Assembly: GCF_037078405.1 (NCBI RefSeq)
Contig: NZ_JAYMGZ010000001.1
Location: 1,116,001 to 1,180,000, forward strand
Source: Haloarcula sp. DT43
GTDB taxonomy: Archaea; Halobacteriota; Halobacteria; Halobacteriales; Haloarculaceae
DNA: 64,000 nucleotides
Direction of reading: 5' to 3'
The notes beneath the pieces are model-generated. The model was not told the DNA's origin, made no database searches, and saw only the letters and a list, made by a program, of their open reading frames with translations. Position 1 is the first letter of the stretch. Every line of letters starts with the position of its first letter. This document shows positions 16,585 through 24,295 of the stretch, piece after piece. The translations under genes and the position numbers were made by a program.

Positions 16585-17424
16585 CTACCGGTCGTCGAGA
16601 AACGCCCGCACCAGCGCTGCCACTTCGGAGCGGAACGTCCCCATATCGACCGGGTCCGAACCGTGATACAGTCGCCTGTGCTCTTCCCGGACGATGTCTT
16701 CGAGGGTTCGCTCGTAGAGCGTCTCGACCGTCACTGTCTGCTCGCGGTCTTCGAGTTCGGCAGCGAGCTTCCGGAACCGCTGTTCCGTCGCGTATCGGCG
16801 GGCCAGCGCCGACGCGTCGGCATCCTCTGGGATTGGCTTGTCGACCTCCTGCAAGTCGGGATTAAGCAGTTTCGCACGGCCGCCGCGCTTGTTCCGAATC
16901 ACGACGCCTTCGGCCGGGCCGTCGTACCACGCCGACTGCGGCATCTCGTAGCTGGCCGGGTCGAACTCCTTGGCCCGCCGTTCCCGTTCGACCGCATTGA
17001 CGGGCTGGAGGCCGAGCCGCTCGTAGATACCCTCGACGACGTCCGGGGAGAGAAACCGGTCGTCCGCCGCCGACCAGACGTCGAAGCCGAGAAACGACGG
17101 CGTGCGGTCCCAGTCGTAGTCGATTGTGTGGTGGTGCATCGCCTCGCCGAAGAAGACGTACGCCTCGACGTCGTCGACGGCGCTGCGGAGCGCGTCGCGG
17201 TCGAGGTTGTCACGGACGTGCCGGACGGCGTGGCGGTACGGGGCCGGCACCGCGTCGGGGTCGTCGTAGACGCGGCTCCGGTCGCCGAAGCGAAGGAGCC
17301 CCGACTGCTGGAGTTGAAAGCGCATGGTCGCGCCGTCGACCTTCTCCAGAATCCACAGGTGTCCCTCCTCGAAGGGAGCCGCAGGAGCGTCGTCGGCGCG
17401 TGGAATCGACGGGAACTGTTTCAT
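16585..17424 (-). CDS. RNA ligase family protein (T4 Rnl2-like nucleotidyltransferase)
   Basis: A 279-residue ATP-dependent ligase-type nucleotidyltransferase. Motif I is 'WILEKVDGATMRF', with the adenylated lysine in K-x-D-G. Motif III lies in 'AYVFFGEAMHHHTIDYDW', motif IV is 'PAEGVVIRNKRGG', and the motif V lysine follows in 'RAKLLNP'. Enzymes of this type seal RNA nicks through an AMP-lysine intermediate. The C-terminal approximately 80 residues are helical. The start at 17424 ('MKQFPSIPRADD') was preferred over 17475 because it gives the usual family N-terminus. The gene stands alone, followed upstream by a small zinc ribbon gene in the same direction. Its RNA substrate is unknown. Confidence 0.82.
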   Translation of the reverse strand: MKQFPSIPRADDAPAAPFEEGHLWILEKVDGATMRFQLQQSGLLRFGDRSRVYDDPDAVPAPYRHAVRHVRDNLDRDALRSAVDDVEAYVFFGEAMHHHTIDYDWDRTPSFLGFDVWSAADDRFLSPDVVEGIYERLGLQPVNAVERERRAKEFDPASYEMPQSAWYDGPAEGVVIRNKRGGRAKLLNPDLQEVDKPIPEDADASALARRYATEQRFRKLAAELEDREQTVTVETLYERTLEDIVREEHRRLYHGSDPVDMGTFRSEVAALVRAFLDDR

Positions 17425-17481
17425 TGTTTGTGCATCGCGGACTCTAGCTACCGGCCACCGACGGCGTCCGTCCACGGTGTT

Positions 17482-17595
17482 CTATCGTTCGTGGGGTTCT
17501 ACCGTCGCTCCGCAGTTCGGACATTCCCCATCGGTGATGGTTAGCTGGGCATCACAGGACGGGCAGTAGTCGCGGTAGCACGCAGGGTCGCCCAT
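17482..17595 (-). CDS. 37-residue double-CxxC zinc ribbon protein
   Basis: A very small protein: 'MGDPACYRDYCPSCDAQ', then an acidic turn and 'CPNCGATVEPHER'. The CPSC and CPNCG knuckles form one zinc ribbon. Tiny proteins with two CPxCG-like knuckles are widespread in haloarchaea and several are regulatory. The ATG at 17595 begins the ribbon directly; the longer frame upstream overlaps the divergent Bat-type gene and is not coding. It is transcribed in the same direction as the RNA ligase gene, 58 bp upstream of that gene's start. Confidence 0.72.
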   Translation of the reverse strand: MGDPACYRDYCPSCDAQLTITDGECPNCGATVEPHER

Positions 17596-17772
17596 ATTCC
17601 ACGTCTGTTCCGGAGCAGTGAGAGTGTTTCCCTGATTGCAGGGTCCCCTGGTGGCGGACAGCGGTACGAGCGAAAGATGATGCCGGCCTTCGGCTATCAA
17701 TATAGCATCCCGCTTCTCACACGCTATTCGTATAGCAGTAATGGCCTTGTGCGCGATTCGTCTGGACTCCGT

Positions 17773-18531
17773 ATGCACAACACCGGCGACCAGGGGTCGG
17801 CGACCGAGGCGGGCCAGCCAGCCGATGGCGCTGGGTGCGGGCCGGCAAACCGTTCGGAGACGGATGAGGCGACGCGGGAGAAGAGCCTCGGCGTCGAACT
17901 GTGTCTGGGTCACCCGGACCTGGTGCTGACGGACGCGACCGAGCGCAGTCCGGGCGTGACCGTCCGTCCGGAACAGATGGTCGACGATGGGGCCACGACC
18001 TTCCTCGTCGTCACGGCGGCGGGCGAGACGCTCGACCGGTTCGAAACGGAACTGGAACGGGACGGCACGGTGTGTGACGCCGTCGCCCTGGACTGGACGG
18101 AGACGGAGCGCGTCTACAGGATTGCGCTCGCGGACAGCGCCGTCCGTGGCACACCGCCGCTGGTCCGTGCTGGCGGGCGGGTCCTCGACATGGAAGGGGC
18201 CGGCGGGCAGTGGCACGTGCACGCGCAGTTCCGGTCGCGGTCGGCGCTGTCGCAGTTCCGAACCGAGTGTGCCGAACGGGACGTCTCGTTCCGGCTGGAC
18301 CGGCTGTACTGGACCAGCGGCGAGGCGAACGCCGGGGCCTGCGGCCTGACCGCGGACCAGCAGGTCGCGCTCGAGACGGCCCACAGAGAGGGGTACTTCG
18401 ACGTGCCCCGCGGGATTTCGCAGGCCGAACTGGCGGACGAACTCGACATCTCCCCGTCGGCGATGTCCCAGCGGATTCGGCGCGGGATGGACCAGGTCAT
18501 CGGGTCGGAACTCGGGCTCTCCGAGGAGTGA
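17773..18531 (+). CDS. Bat-type HTH_10 transcriptional regulator
   Basis: A 252-residue DNA-binding protein. The C-terminus is the HTH_10 domain of the bacterioopsin activator family: 'LTADQQVALETAHREGYFDV' then 'PRGISQAELADELDISPSAM' and 'SQRIRRGMDQVI'. The region before it (about residues 50-190) is a BAT-type sensor-like alpha/beta domain, with 'HVHAQFRSRSALSQFRTEC' just ahead of the HTH. The ATG at 17773 ('MHNTGDQG') was chosen; the frame extends to 17677, but that part reads as promoter sequence. It opens a run of four regulators on the plus strand (to 21999). Its ligand and targets are unknown. Confidence 0.85.
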   Translation: MHNTGDQGSATEAGQPADGAGCGPANRSETDEATREKSLGVELCLGHPDLVLTDATERSPGVTVRPEQMVDDGATTFLVVTAAGETLDRFETELERDGTVCDAVALDWTETERVYRIALADSAVRGTPPLVRAGGRVLDMEGAGGQWHVHAQFRSRSALSQFRTECAERDVSFRLDRLYWTSGEANAGACGLTADQQVALETAHREGYFDVPRGISQAELADELDISPSAMSQRIRRGMDQVIGSELGLSEE

Positions 18532-18634
18532 ACCGGCGAGAGTGGTTTTATCGTTGATTTGTCAGGTGTGGCGGTCCGTGGCAGGGGGTGGACGTGCCAA
18601 AAAGGATATTGGTCCCCTGTGACACCCGTACTGT

Positions 18635-20329
18635 ATGAGACACCGAATCGTGAGCGGGATATGCGCTTTCCTTCTCCTGTCGACGGTCGCGTCTGCCTCC
18701 GCAGGTGTCGCCGCCGCGGAGACCGGCCAGTACGCCGAATACACGGCGACGGTCGACGACACCGAGCCAGCGATACAGGCGGTCGAGGCCACACAGGCTG
18801 TCGGGACCGGACCGAACGGGACCGCCTACGTCTGGGAGCGGATAGACGGCGAGCGAGCCGGCAGCTACCGGCTGTCGGTGGCGGTCAGTTCACCACAGGA
18901 GGGACTCGCGGTCTGTGCGCGGGCGAACGGTTCGGCGACGTGTACGCCGGTCGGACCGAACGGGACTGCGGCCCTCTCGACTCCCGGGTCAACCGGGCTC
19001 GACACCCTCTCTGTCTCGCTCTACAACACGAGCGCCAACGGGACGCTGGATACGCGGTCGGTGTCTCTCCAGCCGATTCAGCGCGCCGGTGACCTCGACG
19101 CCGACGGTCTCACCAACGGGAACGAAGTCGCGCAGGGGACGGCTCTCACTACCGCCGACACGGATGGTGACGGGCTCTCGGACGGCGCGGAGGTCCATCA
19201 GCGCGGGACCGACCCGGCGGCGGCTGACACCGACGGGGACGGGGTCGAAGACAGGACCGAGCTTCGACAGGGCACCGACCCGCTGGACGTCGACACGGAC
19301 GGTGACGGGCTCTCGGACGAACGCGAACTGGCCCTGGGAACGAACCCGACCGTCGCCGACACGGACGGCGACGGGCTCTCCGACCAGCGCGAGGCGTCCG
19401 GAGAGACCGACCCGACTGATGCCGACACGGACAACGACGGGGTCGTCGACGGGCGGGAACTGGAGACCGGCACCAACCCGGTGGAGGCCGACACCGACGA
19501 CGACGGCGTCGCCGACGGCCGGGAGCTATCCCTGGGCACGGACCCGACCGTCGCGGACACTGACGGCGATGGCCTCGGGGACGGGAGAGAACTCGACGCG
19601 GGCACCGCCCCCACGGAGAGCGATACGGACGGCGACGGGCTCGACGACGGACGCGAACTGTCGGTCGGTACGTCCCCGACAACCGCGGACACCGACGGCG
19701 ACGGCCTCAGCGACGGGCAGGAGGTCTCGGCCCTCGGAACGGACCCCCTCGCGTCCGATACGGACGGCGACTTCCTGACCGACCACCAGGAGGTCGCCTG
19801 GGGGACGAACCCGAACAGCGCGCTGACGCCCGCCTGGGTGACGAGTTCGCTTCTGGGGTTCCTCGTCGGCATCGGGCTCACGACCGCGGCGATACGGCGC
19901 GGCTGGGTCACGGACCTCTCGACGGCCGCTGGGCTGTTCGTCTATCGGGCCCTCGAACTGGACCGCGAAATCATCGCGGTCAACCGTGACATCGAGGCCA
20001 CGGACGCGGCGGCGTCCGACGGCGAGGGCAGCGACGCCGACACCGCGGCCGAGGCGTTCGAGCGGGCGGACGGGTACGTCCCCGACGAACGGCTCGTGAA
20101 GTCGATGCTGCGGGCCGAGAGCGGCCGGATGCGCCAGACGGAAATCGTCGACGCGACCGACTGGTCGAAAGCGAAGGTCAGCCGCCTCCTCTCGAAGATG
20201 GTCGAGGACGACACGGTGGTGAAAATCCGCCTCGGCAGAGAGAACCTCATCTGCCTGGAGCGGGCAAAGCCCGCGGCCGCGAACTCGCCCCACGCGGACG
20301 ACAGCAAGCCACCGGCGCCCGGTGGATAA
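18635..20329 (+). CDS. membrane-spanning protein: eleven outer calcium-binding repeats plus cytoplasmic winged helix
   Basis: This 564-residue protein starts with a signal peptide (cleavage near 'VASASAGVAAAE'). A beta-rich outer domain with N-glycosylation sequons runs to about residue 150. Eleven 22-residue thrombospondin type 3-like repeats follow (about residues 153-390), each with a 'DTDGDGLSD' calcium loop and 'ELxxGT' turn. A transmembrane helix ('SSLLGFLVGIGLTTAAI', about 400-420) leads to a cytoplasmic tail. The tail ends in a winged helix: 'MRQTEIVDATDWSKAKVSRL' then 'LSKMVEDDTVVKIRLGRENL'. The architecture suggests a one-component transmembrane transcription factor that senses calcium or the cell surface. 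A TATA-like 'aaaaaggatatt' lies about 28 nt before the ATG. The separate domains are clear; the sensing role is inferred. Confidence 0.85.
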   Translation: MRHRIVSGICAFLLLSTVASASAGVAAAETGQYAEYTATVDDTEPAIQAVEATQAVGTGPNGTAYVWERIDGERAGSYRLSVAVSSPQEGLAVCARANGSATCTPVGPNGTAALSTPGSTGLDTLSVSLYNTSANGTLDTRSVSLQPIQRAGDLDADGLTNGNEVAQGTALTTADTDGDGLSDGAEVHQRGTDPAAADTDGDGVEDRTELRQGTDPLDVDTDGDGLSDERELALGTNPTVADTDGDGLSDQREASGETDPTDADTDNDGVVDGRELETGTNPVEADTDDDGVADGRELSLGTDPTVADTDGDGLGDGRELDAGTAPTESDTDGDGLDDGRELSVGTSPTTADTDGDGLSDGQEVSALGTDPLASDTDGDFLTDHQEVAWGTNPNSALTPAWVTSSLLGFLVGIGLTTAAIRRGWVTDLSTAAGLFVYRALELDREIIAVNRDIEATDAAASDGEGSDADTAAEAFERADGYVPDERLVKSMLRAESGRMRQTEIVDATDWSKAKVSRLLSKMVEDDTVVKIRLGRENLICLERAKPAAANSPHADDSKPPAPGG

Positions 20330-20492
20330 GCCGACCCACACCCGACCGGGAGAGCCGCGCCGATAGTGCCGACGCCGTGCAGTGACGGCGGTTTCGCGGC
20401 GAGTGAGCGCCGAGTGCCGCTCACGGCGCGGTCCCGGCAACAGTCGTAGCCGCATTCTGTCTGTTCGAAGGGGCGAATTCCCCGTCGTCGCG

Positions 20493-20667
20493 GTGAAACA
20501 GTTCGATACCCCGTGTGAAACAGTCAGAAACCCCTTCCCAGTGACTGAAGCGCCGAATACGCCGGATAGATTGCCCGAAAACGCCTTTTTACCCGACCCC
20601 GATTCGCGGTAAGTCGGTCATTATCGGCCCGTTAAATCGGTGAAACAGTCGCAACCGGCGGAACAGT
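20493..20667. promoter_or_regulatory. repeated GTGAAACAGT boxes upstream of the tandem membrane HTH genes
   Basis: The 380-bp gap 20330-20709 holds three perfect copies of 'gtgaaacagt' (20493-20502, 20515-20524, 20640-20649) and a partial fourth, 'ggaacagt' (20660-20667). All are in the same orientation. The first two are 22 bp apart, and the last two are about 20 bp apart, just upstream of a TATA box ('ggtatat', 20674-20680). Spacing near two helical turns and position next to the core promoter fit binding sites for a dimeric regulator, perhaps one of the HTH proteins that follow. Confidence 0.6.
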
Positions 20668-20673
20668 CGACCC

Positions 20674-20680
20674 GGTATAT
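20674..20680 (+). promoter_or_regulatory. TATA box of the first membrane HTH gene
   Basis: 'ggtatat' is centred about 32 nt upstream of the ATG at 20710, giving a leaderless or nearly leaderless transcript. Confidence 0.5.
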
Positions 20681-20709
20681 GTCGGAGGCTGGGAAAGGGA
20701 GAACCGAAC

Positions 20710-21414
20710 ATGTCGATAGCCGAAACGACTTCCGAACCCACGACGACCGAGGCTGAGGAGTCCGCGACCGACGAGTCGCCGTCTTCGGAGTCTGCGTCGG
20801 GCGACGACCTCACCCGTGACGACCTCTTCCACGTCCTCCAGTGTCGTCGCCGCCGCCTGGTCCTCAAGTACCTCCACGAGTACTCCGGCGACGGGCCGGC
20901 CGAGATGAGCGACATCGCCGAGCACATCGCCGCGCTGGAACACGACACGACGGTCGATTCGCTCCGCTCGAAACAGCGCCAGCGCGTCTACATCGCGCTG
21001 TACCAGTCACACCTCCCGAAGATGGACGACGCGGGCGTCGTCAACTACAACCAGGACCGCGGACTCGTCGAAGCGACCGCGCTGGCGGACTCCTTCGACG
21101 GGTACCTCGACGAGGAGCCCTCGCTCCTGTCGACGACGCCGGCCGTGGAGTCAGTACCGTCGACCGAGCCGAGCGCCCCGACCGGCGGGCACGACCCCGG
21201 CGAGCAGTGGTCGAGACGGTATCTCGGCACGGCGTGTGCCGCGCTGGTCGCGGTCGGTGGCGTCGCGGTCAGTGGGGCCGCGGTCCCGGGCGTGGCTCTC
21301 GCTCTGGTCGTGAGCGCGGCGTTCCTGCTGCTGGCGCTGGGGCACCGGCTCGCACTGTCGGGGCCCCAGTCGCTCGCAGACCGTCTGCGGACCGTCTTCG
21401 GCCAGGGGCCGTAA
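20710..21414 (+). CDS. membrane-anchored winged-helix protein (DUF7344-like), copy 1
   Basis: This 234-residue protein has an acidic disordered start (to about 34), then a helix-turn-helix domain: 'DDLFHVLQCRRRRLVLKYL', 'AEMSDIAEHIAALEHDT', and 'RVYIALYQSHLPKMDDAGVV'. This is the haloarchaeal winged-helix type often labelled DUF7344. A linker leads to two C-terminal hydrophobic helices ('RYLGTACAALVAVGGVAV', 'VPGVALALVVSAAFLLLAL'). It therefore places a DNA-binding domain on the inner face of the membrane. A second, shorter paralogue begins 15 bp after its stop. The repeated GTGAAACAGT boxes upstream may serve autoregulation. Confidence 0.8.
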   Translation: MSIAETTSEPTTTEAEESATDESPSSESASGDDLTRDDLFHVLQCRRRRLVLKYLHEYSGDGPAEMSDIAEHIAALEHDTTVDSLRSKQRQRVYIALYQSHLPKMDDAGVVNYNQDRGLVEATALADSFDGYLDEEPSLLSTTPAVESVPSTEPSAPTGGHDPGEQWSRRYLGTACAALVAVGGVAVSGAAVPGVALALVVSAAFLLLALGHRLALSGPQSLADRLRTVFGQGP

Positions 21415-21429
21415 GCGCACACCGGACAG

Positions 21430-21999
21430 ATGCGTGGACTCAGCGGCACATCCGGAGGGCGCGTGTCCCCGACGGCCGGAGTCGACGATGCCCCCGCTGC
21501 CGAAGGGACGGACGGGGACGGTCTCGACGACGCGACGATGTTCGAACTTCTCGGCAACGAGCGCCGTCGAGCCTGCTTGCAGTGCCTGGCCGCACACGAG
21601 ACGCCGCAGTCGGTCAGTGCCCTGGGCCGGGAGGTGGCGCGTACGGTCGCCGACGCGGAGACAGACAGCGACGACCTCTACGACAGCGTGTACGTCTCCC
21701 TCTGTCAGACCCACCTTCCCAAACTCGACGCCGTCGGCCTAGTCGAATACGAGCGGGAGCGAAAGCAGGTCCGCCGTGGCTCCAGATTCGACGCTATCAG
21801 ACGCCAGTTCGAAGCGGCCAGCACGGACGAGGGAGTAGCGAGCGACACCTTTCGAGTCGGTCTCGCGGCGAGCGCCTCGACGGTCGTGCTGGGCGGGGCC
21901 GCGGTCGTCAGCCCACCGACGGTCAGGACGGTACTGCTTCTCGGACTGGTCGCGGGTCACCTTCTCGTACTCGCGTCCACTGCCACGGGTAGTAACTGA
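21430..21999 (+). CDS. membrane-anchored winged-helix protein (DUF7344-like), copy 2
   Basis: A 189-residue paralogue of the preceding protein. The HTH part reads 'MFELLGNERRRACLQCLAAH', 'SVSALGREVARTVADAE' and 'DSVYVSLCQTHLPKLDAVGL', aligning block by block with copy 1. Two hydrophobic C-terminal helices follow ('GLAASASTVVLGGAAVV', 'VRTVLLLGLVAGHLLVLAS'). The 15-bp spacing implies cotranscription. Two different paralogues in one operon suggest a heterodimer or a regulatory pair. The start at 21430 is the first ATG. The true start could be later, as the first 30 residues are low complexity. Confidence 0.78.
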   Translation: MRGLSGTSGGRVSPTAGVDDAPAAEGTDGDGLDDATMFELLGNERRRACLQCLAAHETPQSVSALGREVARTVADAETDSDDLYDSVYVSLCQTHLPKLDAVGLVEYERERKQVRRGSRFDAIRRQFEAASTDEGVASDTFRVGLAASASTVVLGGAAVVSPPTVRTVLLLGLVAGHLLVLASTATGSN

Positions 22000-22178
22000 G
22001 CCCGCCTGTCGGCTGGACGACTGTCCCGGTGACGACCGACAGTAGTCACCTGCTACTACGGCGGACGCTACAGAGCGACTGCTGTATGCCGTCTGCGTCC
22101 GTCACGAGCGGCAACAGCGAACGCCGGCGCACGGGACAGAAGCACGTCTCTACCGGCCGGACAGCGGACGTAAAGAAG

Positions 22179-22188
22179 CATATAATCA
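22179..22188 (+). promoter_or_regulatory. TATA box of the 42-residue gene
   Basis: 'catataatca' is centred 30 nt upstream of the ATG at 22214, which supports a real leaderless small gene. Confidence 0.5.
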
Positions 22189-22213
22189 AGCGGGGGGAGA
22201 CGTACGAGTGGGT

Positions 22214-22342
22214 ATGACCGACTACGCCAGCATGCGAAAGGCAATCGAGGAGACGAAAGAATCGTTCGACGCGGTCGAACGGTTCCACCGTCGGTCCCCC
22301 CTTCATCCCTGGGTGGACGTGCCGCTTCGAGACGAGCGGTAA
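22214..22342 (+). CDS. 42-residue hypothetical protein, leaderless
   Basis: A short frame reading 'MTDYASMRKAIEETKESF' and then 'DAVERFHRRSPLHPWVDVPL' before 'RDER'. It has an amphipathic helix followed by a Pro/Trp-containing tail. Codon use matches haloarchaeal genes, and a TATA box lies 30 nt upstream. It is placed 135 bp before trkA. I do not recognise the family and cannot assign a function. It could be an independent small protein or a regulator of trkA expression. Confidence 0.55.
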   Translation: MTDYASMRKAIEETKESFDAVERFHRRSPLHPWVDVPLRDER

Positions 22343-22476
22343 GCGTCGGTCCCTCTCGGGGTCGGTTTCTCGCGCGGCGTCCGGGCTGGGGAGCTCCACC
22401 GCTCGCCGGCCGGATGAAAATACACTTCACCCATCGGTGGAAACCTGGTGCACATGTATCAGGCAGAGGCGGAGCC

Positions 22477-23808
22477 GTGTATATCGTAATCGTCGGTGCG
22501 GGCGAGGTCGGGTCGAACATCGCAAAGAGCCTCGCCGAAAGCCACGAAGTCGCCGTCGTCGACATCGACCCCGACCGCGTGGAGGCGCTGATGTACGACG
22601 CCGACGTGCTCGGTGTCGAAGGTGATGGCGCGGAACTCGACACGCTCACCGAGGCCGGCATCGAGAAGGCGGACGTGCTCATCGCCAGCACCGACGACGA
22701 CGAGACGAACATCGTCACCTGCGGGACGGCGGTGACGGCCGCCGACCCGTTCACGATTTCCCGCGTCAAGAGCGCGAAGTTCCTCCGGACCTGGGAGAAG
22801 TCCAGGGGTGCCTTCGGCGTGGACCACATGGTGGCGACGAACCTGCTGACAGCGGAGAACATCGCCCGCGTCATCGGGCTCCCCGGTGCCCGCGACGTGG
22901 AGACGTTCGTCGACGGGCAGGTCCAGATGGGGGAGTTCGAGGTGCGCGAATCCAGCCCCATCACGAACCTGACCGTCGCGGAGGCCGACCGGTACGAGTC
23001 GCTGACCTTCGCCGCCGTGTTGCGCGGCGACGAGGTCATCATCCCGCGCGGGGAGACCGTCATCAAGGAGGGGGACGACATCGTCGTCATCGGGAGCTGT
23101 GAGAGCGTCCGGCTGTTCGCGACCGAAATCGCGCCGGAGTCGGATTCGACCCAGAACGTCCTCGTCGTCGGCGGCAGCGACGTCGGCTACCACACCGCGC
23201 GGCTGCTCCAAGACCGGGGCATCAAACCGCGGCTCGTCGAGCGCGACCACGACCGGGCGCGCGAACTCGCGGAGGCCCTCCAGGGAACCACCGTGCTGGA
23301 GAGCGACGCCACCGACAGCGAGTTCCTCGAACGGGAACACGTCGAGGACGCCGACGCCGTGGTCGCGACGCTCGACAGCGACGAGAAGAACCTCCTGGTG
23401 ACGCTGCTGGCCAAGCGCCTCGGCGCGGAGCGGACCGTCGCCGTCGTCAACTCCGGCGAGTACGTCAGCCTGTTCGAGGCCGTCGGCGTCGACGTGGCCG
23501 TCAACCCCCGCGAGACGACCGCCGAGGAGATAACGCGGTTCACCCGGGAGTACGACGCGACGAAGGTCGCCATCATCGAGTCCGACCGCGCCGAGGTGCT
23601 CGAAATCGAGGTCGCCGCCGACAGCATCCTCGCCGGGCGGCCGATTCGGGAGTCGGTCCAGGAGCTGCCGACCGGCGTGGTCATCGGGGCCATCAGCCGC
23701 GGCGGCGAGTTGGTCATCCCGCGCGGTGACACCGTCATCGAACCCGGCGACCACGTCGTGGTGTTCGTCGAAGCCGCCTGCCTGGAGGCGGTCAACGACA
23801 AACTGTAG
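22477..23808 (+). CDS. trkA: Trk potassium transport regulatory subunit TrkA
   Basis: A 443-residue peripheral membrane protein that gates the Trk/Ktr potassium channel in response to nucleotides. It has two tandem RCK modules, each a Rossmann RCK_N plus RCK_C. The first nucleotide-binding loop is 'VIVGAGEVGSNIAKSLAE', with the ribose acid in 'VAVVDIDPDR'. The second is 'VLVVGGSDVGYHTARLLQ'. RCK_C parts end in the repeated phrase 'IPRGxTVIxxGD' (about 210 and 430). The GTG at 22477 starts directly at the Rossmann strand, as is usual; the frame extends upstream to 22414. No trkH channel gene is adjacent. Potassium is the main osmolyte of haloarchaea, so the gene is likely important. Confidence 0.92.
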   Translation: MYIVIVGAGEVGSNIAKSLAESHEVAVVDIDPDRVEALMYDADVLGVEGDGAELDTLTEAGIEKADVLIASTDDDETNIVTCGTAVTAADPFTISRVKSAKFLRTWEKSRGAFGVDHMVATNLLTAENIARVIGLPGARDVETFVDGQVQMGEFEVRESSPITNLTVAEADRYESLTFAAVLRGDEVIIPRGETVIKEGDDIVVIGSCESVRLFATEIAPESDSTQNVLVVGGSDVGYHTARLLQDRGIKPRLVERDHDRARELAEALQGTTVLESDATDSEFLEREHVEDADAVVATLDSDEKNLLVTLLAKRLGAERTVAVVNSGEYVSLFEAVGVDVAVNPRETTAEEITRFTREYDATKVAIIESDRAEVLEIEVAADSILAGRPIRESVQELPTGVVIGAISRGGELVIPRGDTVIEPGDHVVVFVEAACLEAVNDKL

Positions 23809-23861
23809 CGCCGACGGGAGTCCCCCGAGGGGTTAAGCCTCGCTACCGCCTCGAGGACGGT

Positions 23862-24170
23862 ATGCCATCGACCGCAGACCGTGTCGTGCTCTCGTTTGCC
23901 CCCGCCGACGACGGGGACCCGTGGTCCGGCGTCGATACGGAGTGGATACTCGACGAACTGCGCGGAGACACCTATCAGCAGTACCTCCGACGGGCACACG
24001 GCGGGCCGGTGTCTGTCGGGGAGGAGTGGGCGGAATTCGTCAGCTGTGGCTGTGCCACACCGCAGGACGTCCTGTTGCGCGTCGAGCGCGTCGAAGGCGG
24101 GACGACCCTCGGCGCGGCGACGGCCCTCGACGTCCGTCCCCGCGACGACGCCGGGACCGTGTCACCGTAG
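23862..24170 (+). CDS. hypothetical haloarchaeal protein
   Basis: A 102-residue acidic soluble protein I do not recognise. It has 'RVVLSFAPADDGDPWSGVDT', a helical 'WILDELRGDTYQQYLRRAHG', a 'FVSCGCATPQDVLLRVERV' stretch with a CGC motif, and a disordered end. Codon bias matches the surroundings. It follows trkA by 53 bp and may be cotranscribed with it. The Cys pair could bind metal or form a disulfide, but there is no direct evidence. Confidence 0.55.
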   Translation: MPSTADRVVLSFAPADDGDPWSGVDTEWILDELRGDTYQQYLRRAHGGPVSVGEEWAEFVSCGCATPQDVLLRVERVEGGTTLGAATALDVRPRDDAGTVSP

Positions 24171-24295
24171 TCGCTTTTCGCCATCGGACGTGGCAATATC
24201 CGGGATGTGAACGTTCTCTACCGTCGCAGCGGCCGGTATCGGGAGATATTGGGAGAAGGGAAAGGCTGATGCATGCCACTAGCACATTCCGGATT

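Noticed and set aside
17482-18384. A 300-codon minus-strand frame
   Set aside because: Only its last 37 codons (the zinc ribbon) look like protein. The rest is antisense to the Bat-type gene and is Arg/Pro-rich, as expected for a shadow frame in GC-rich DNA.
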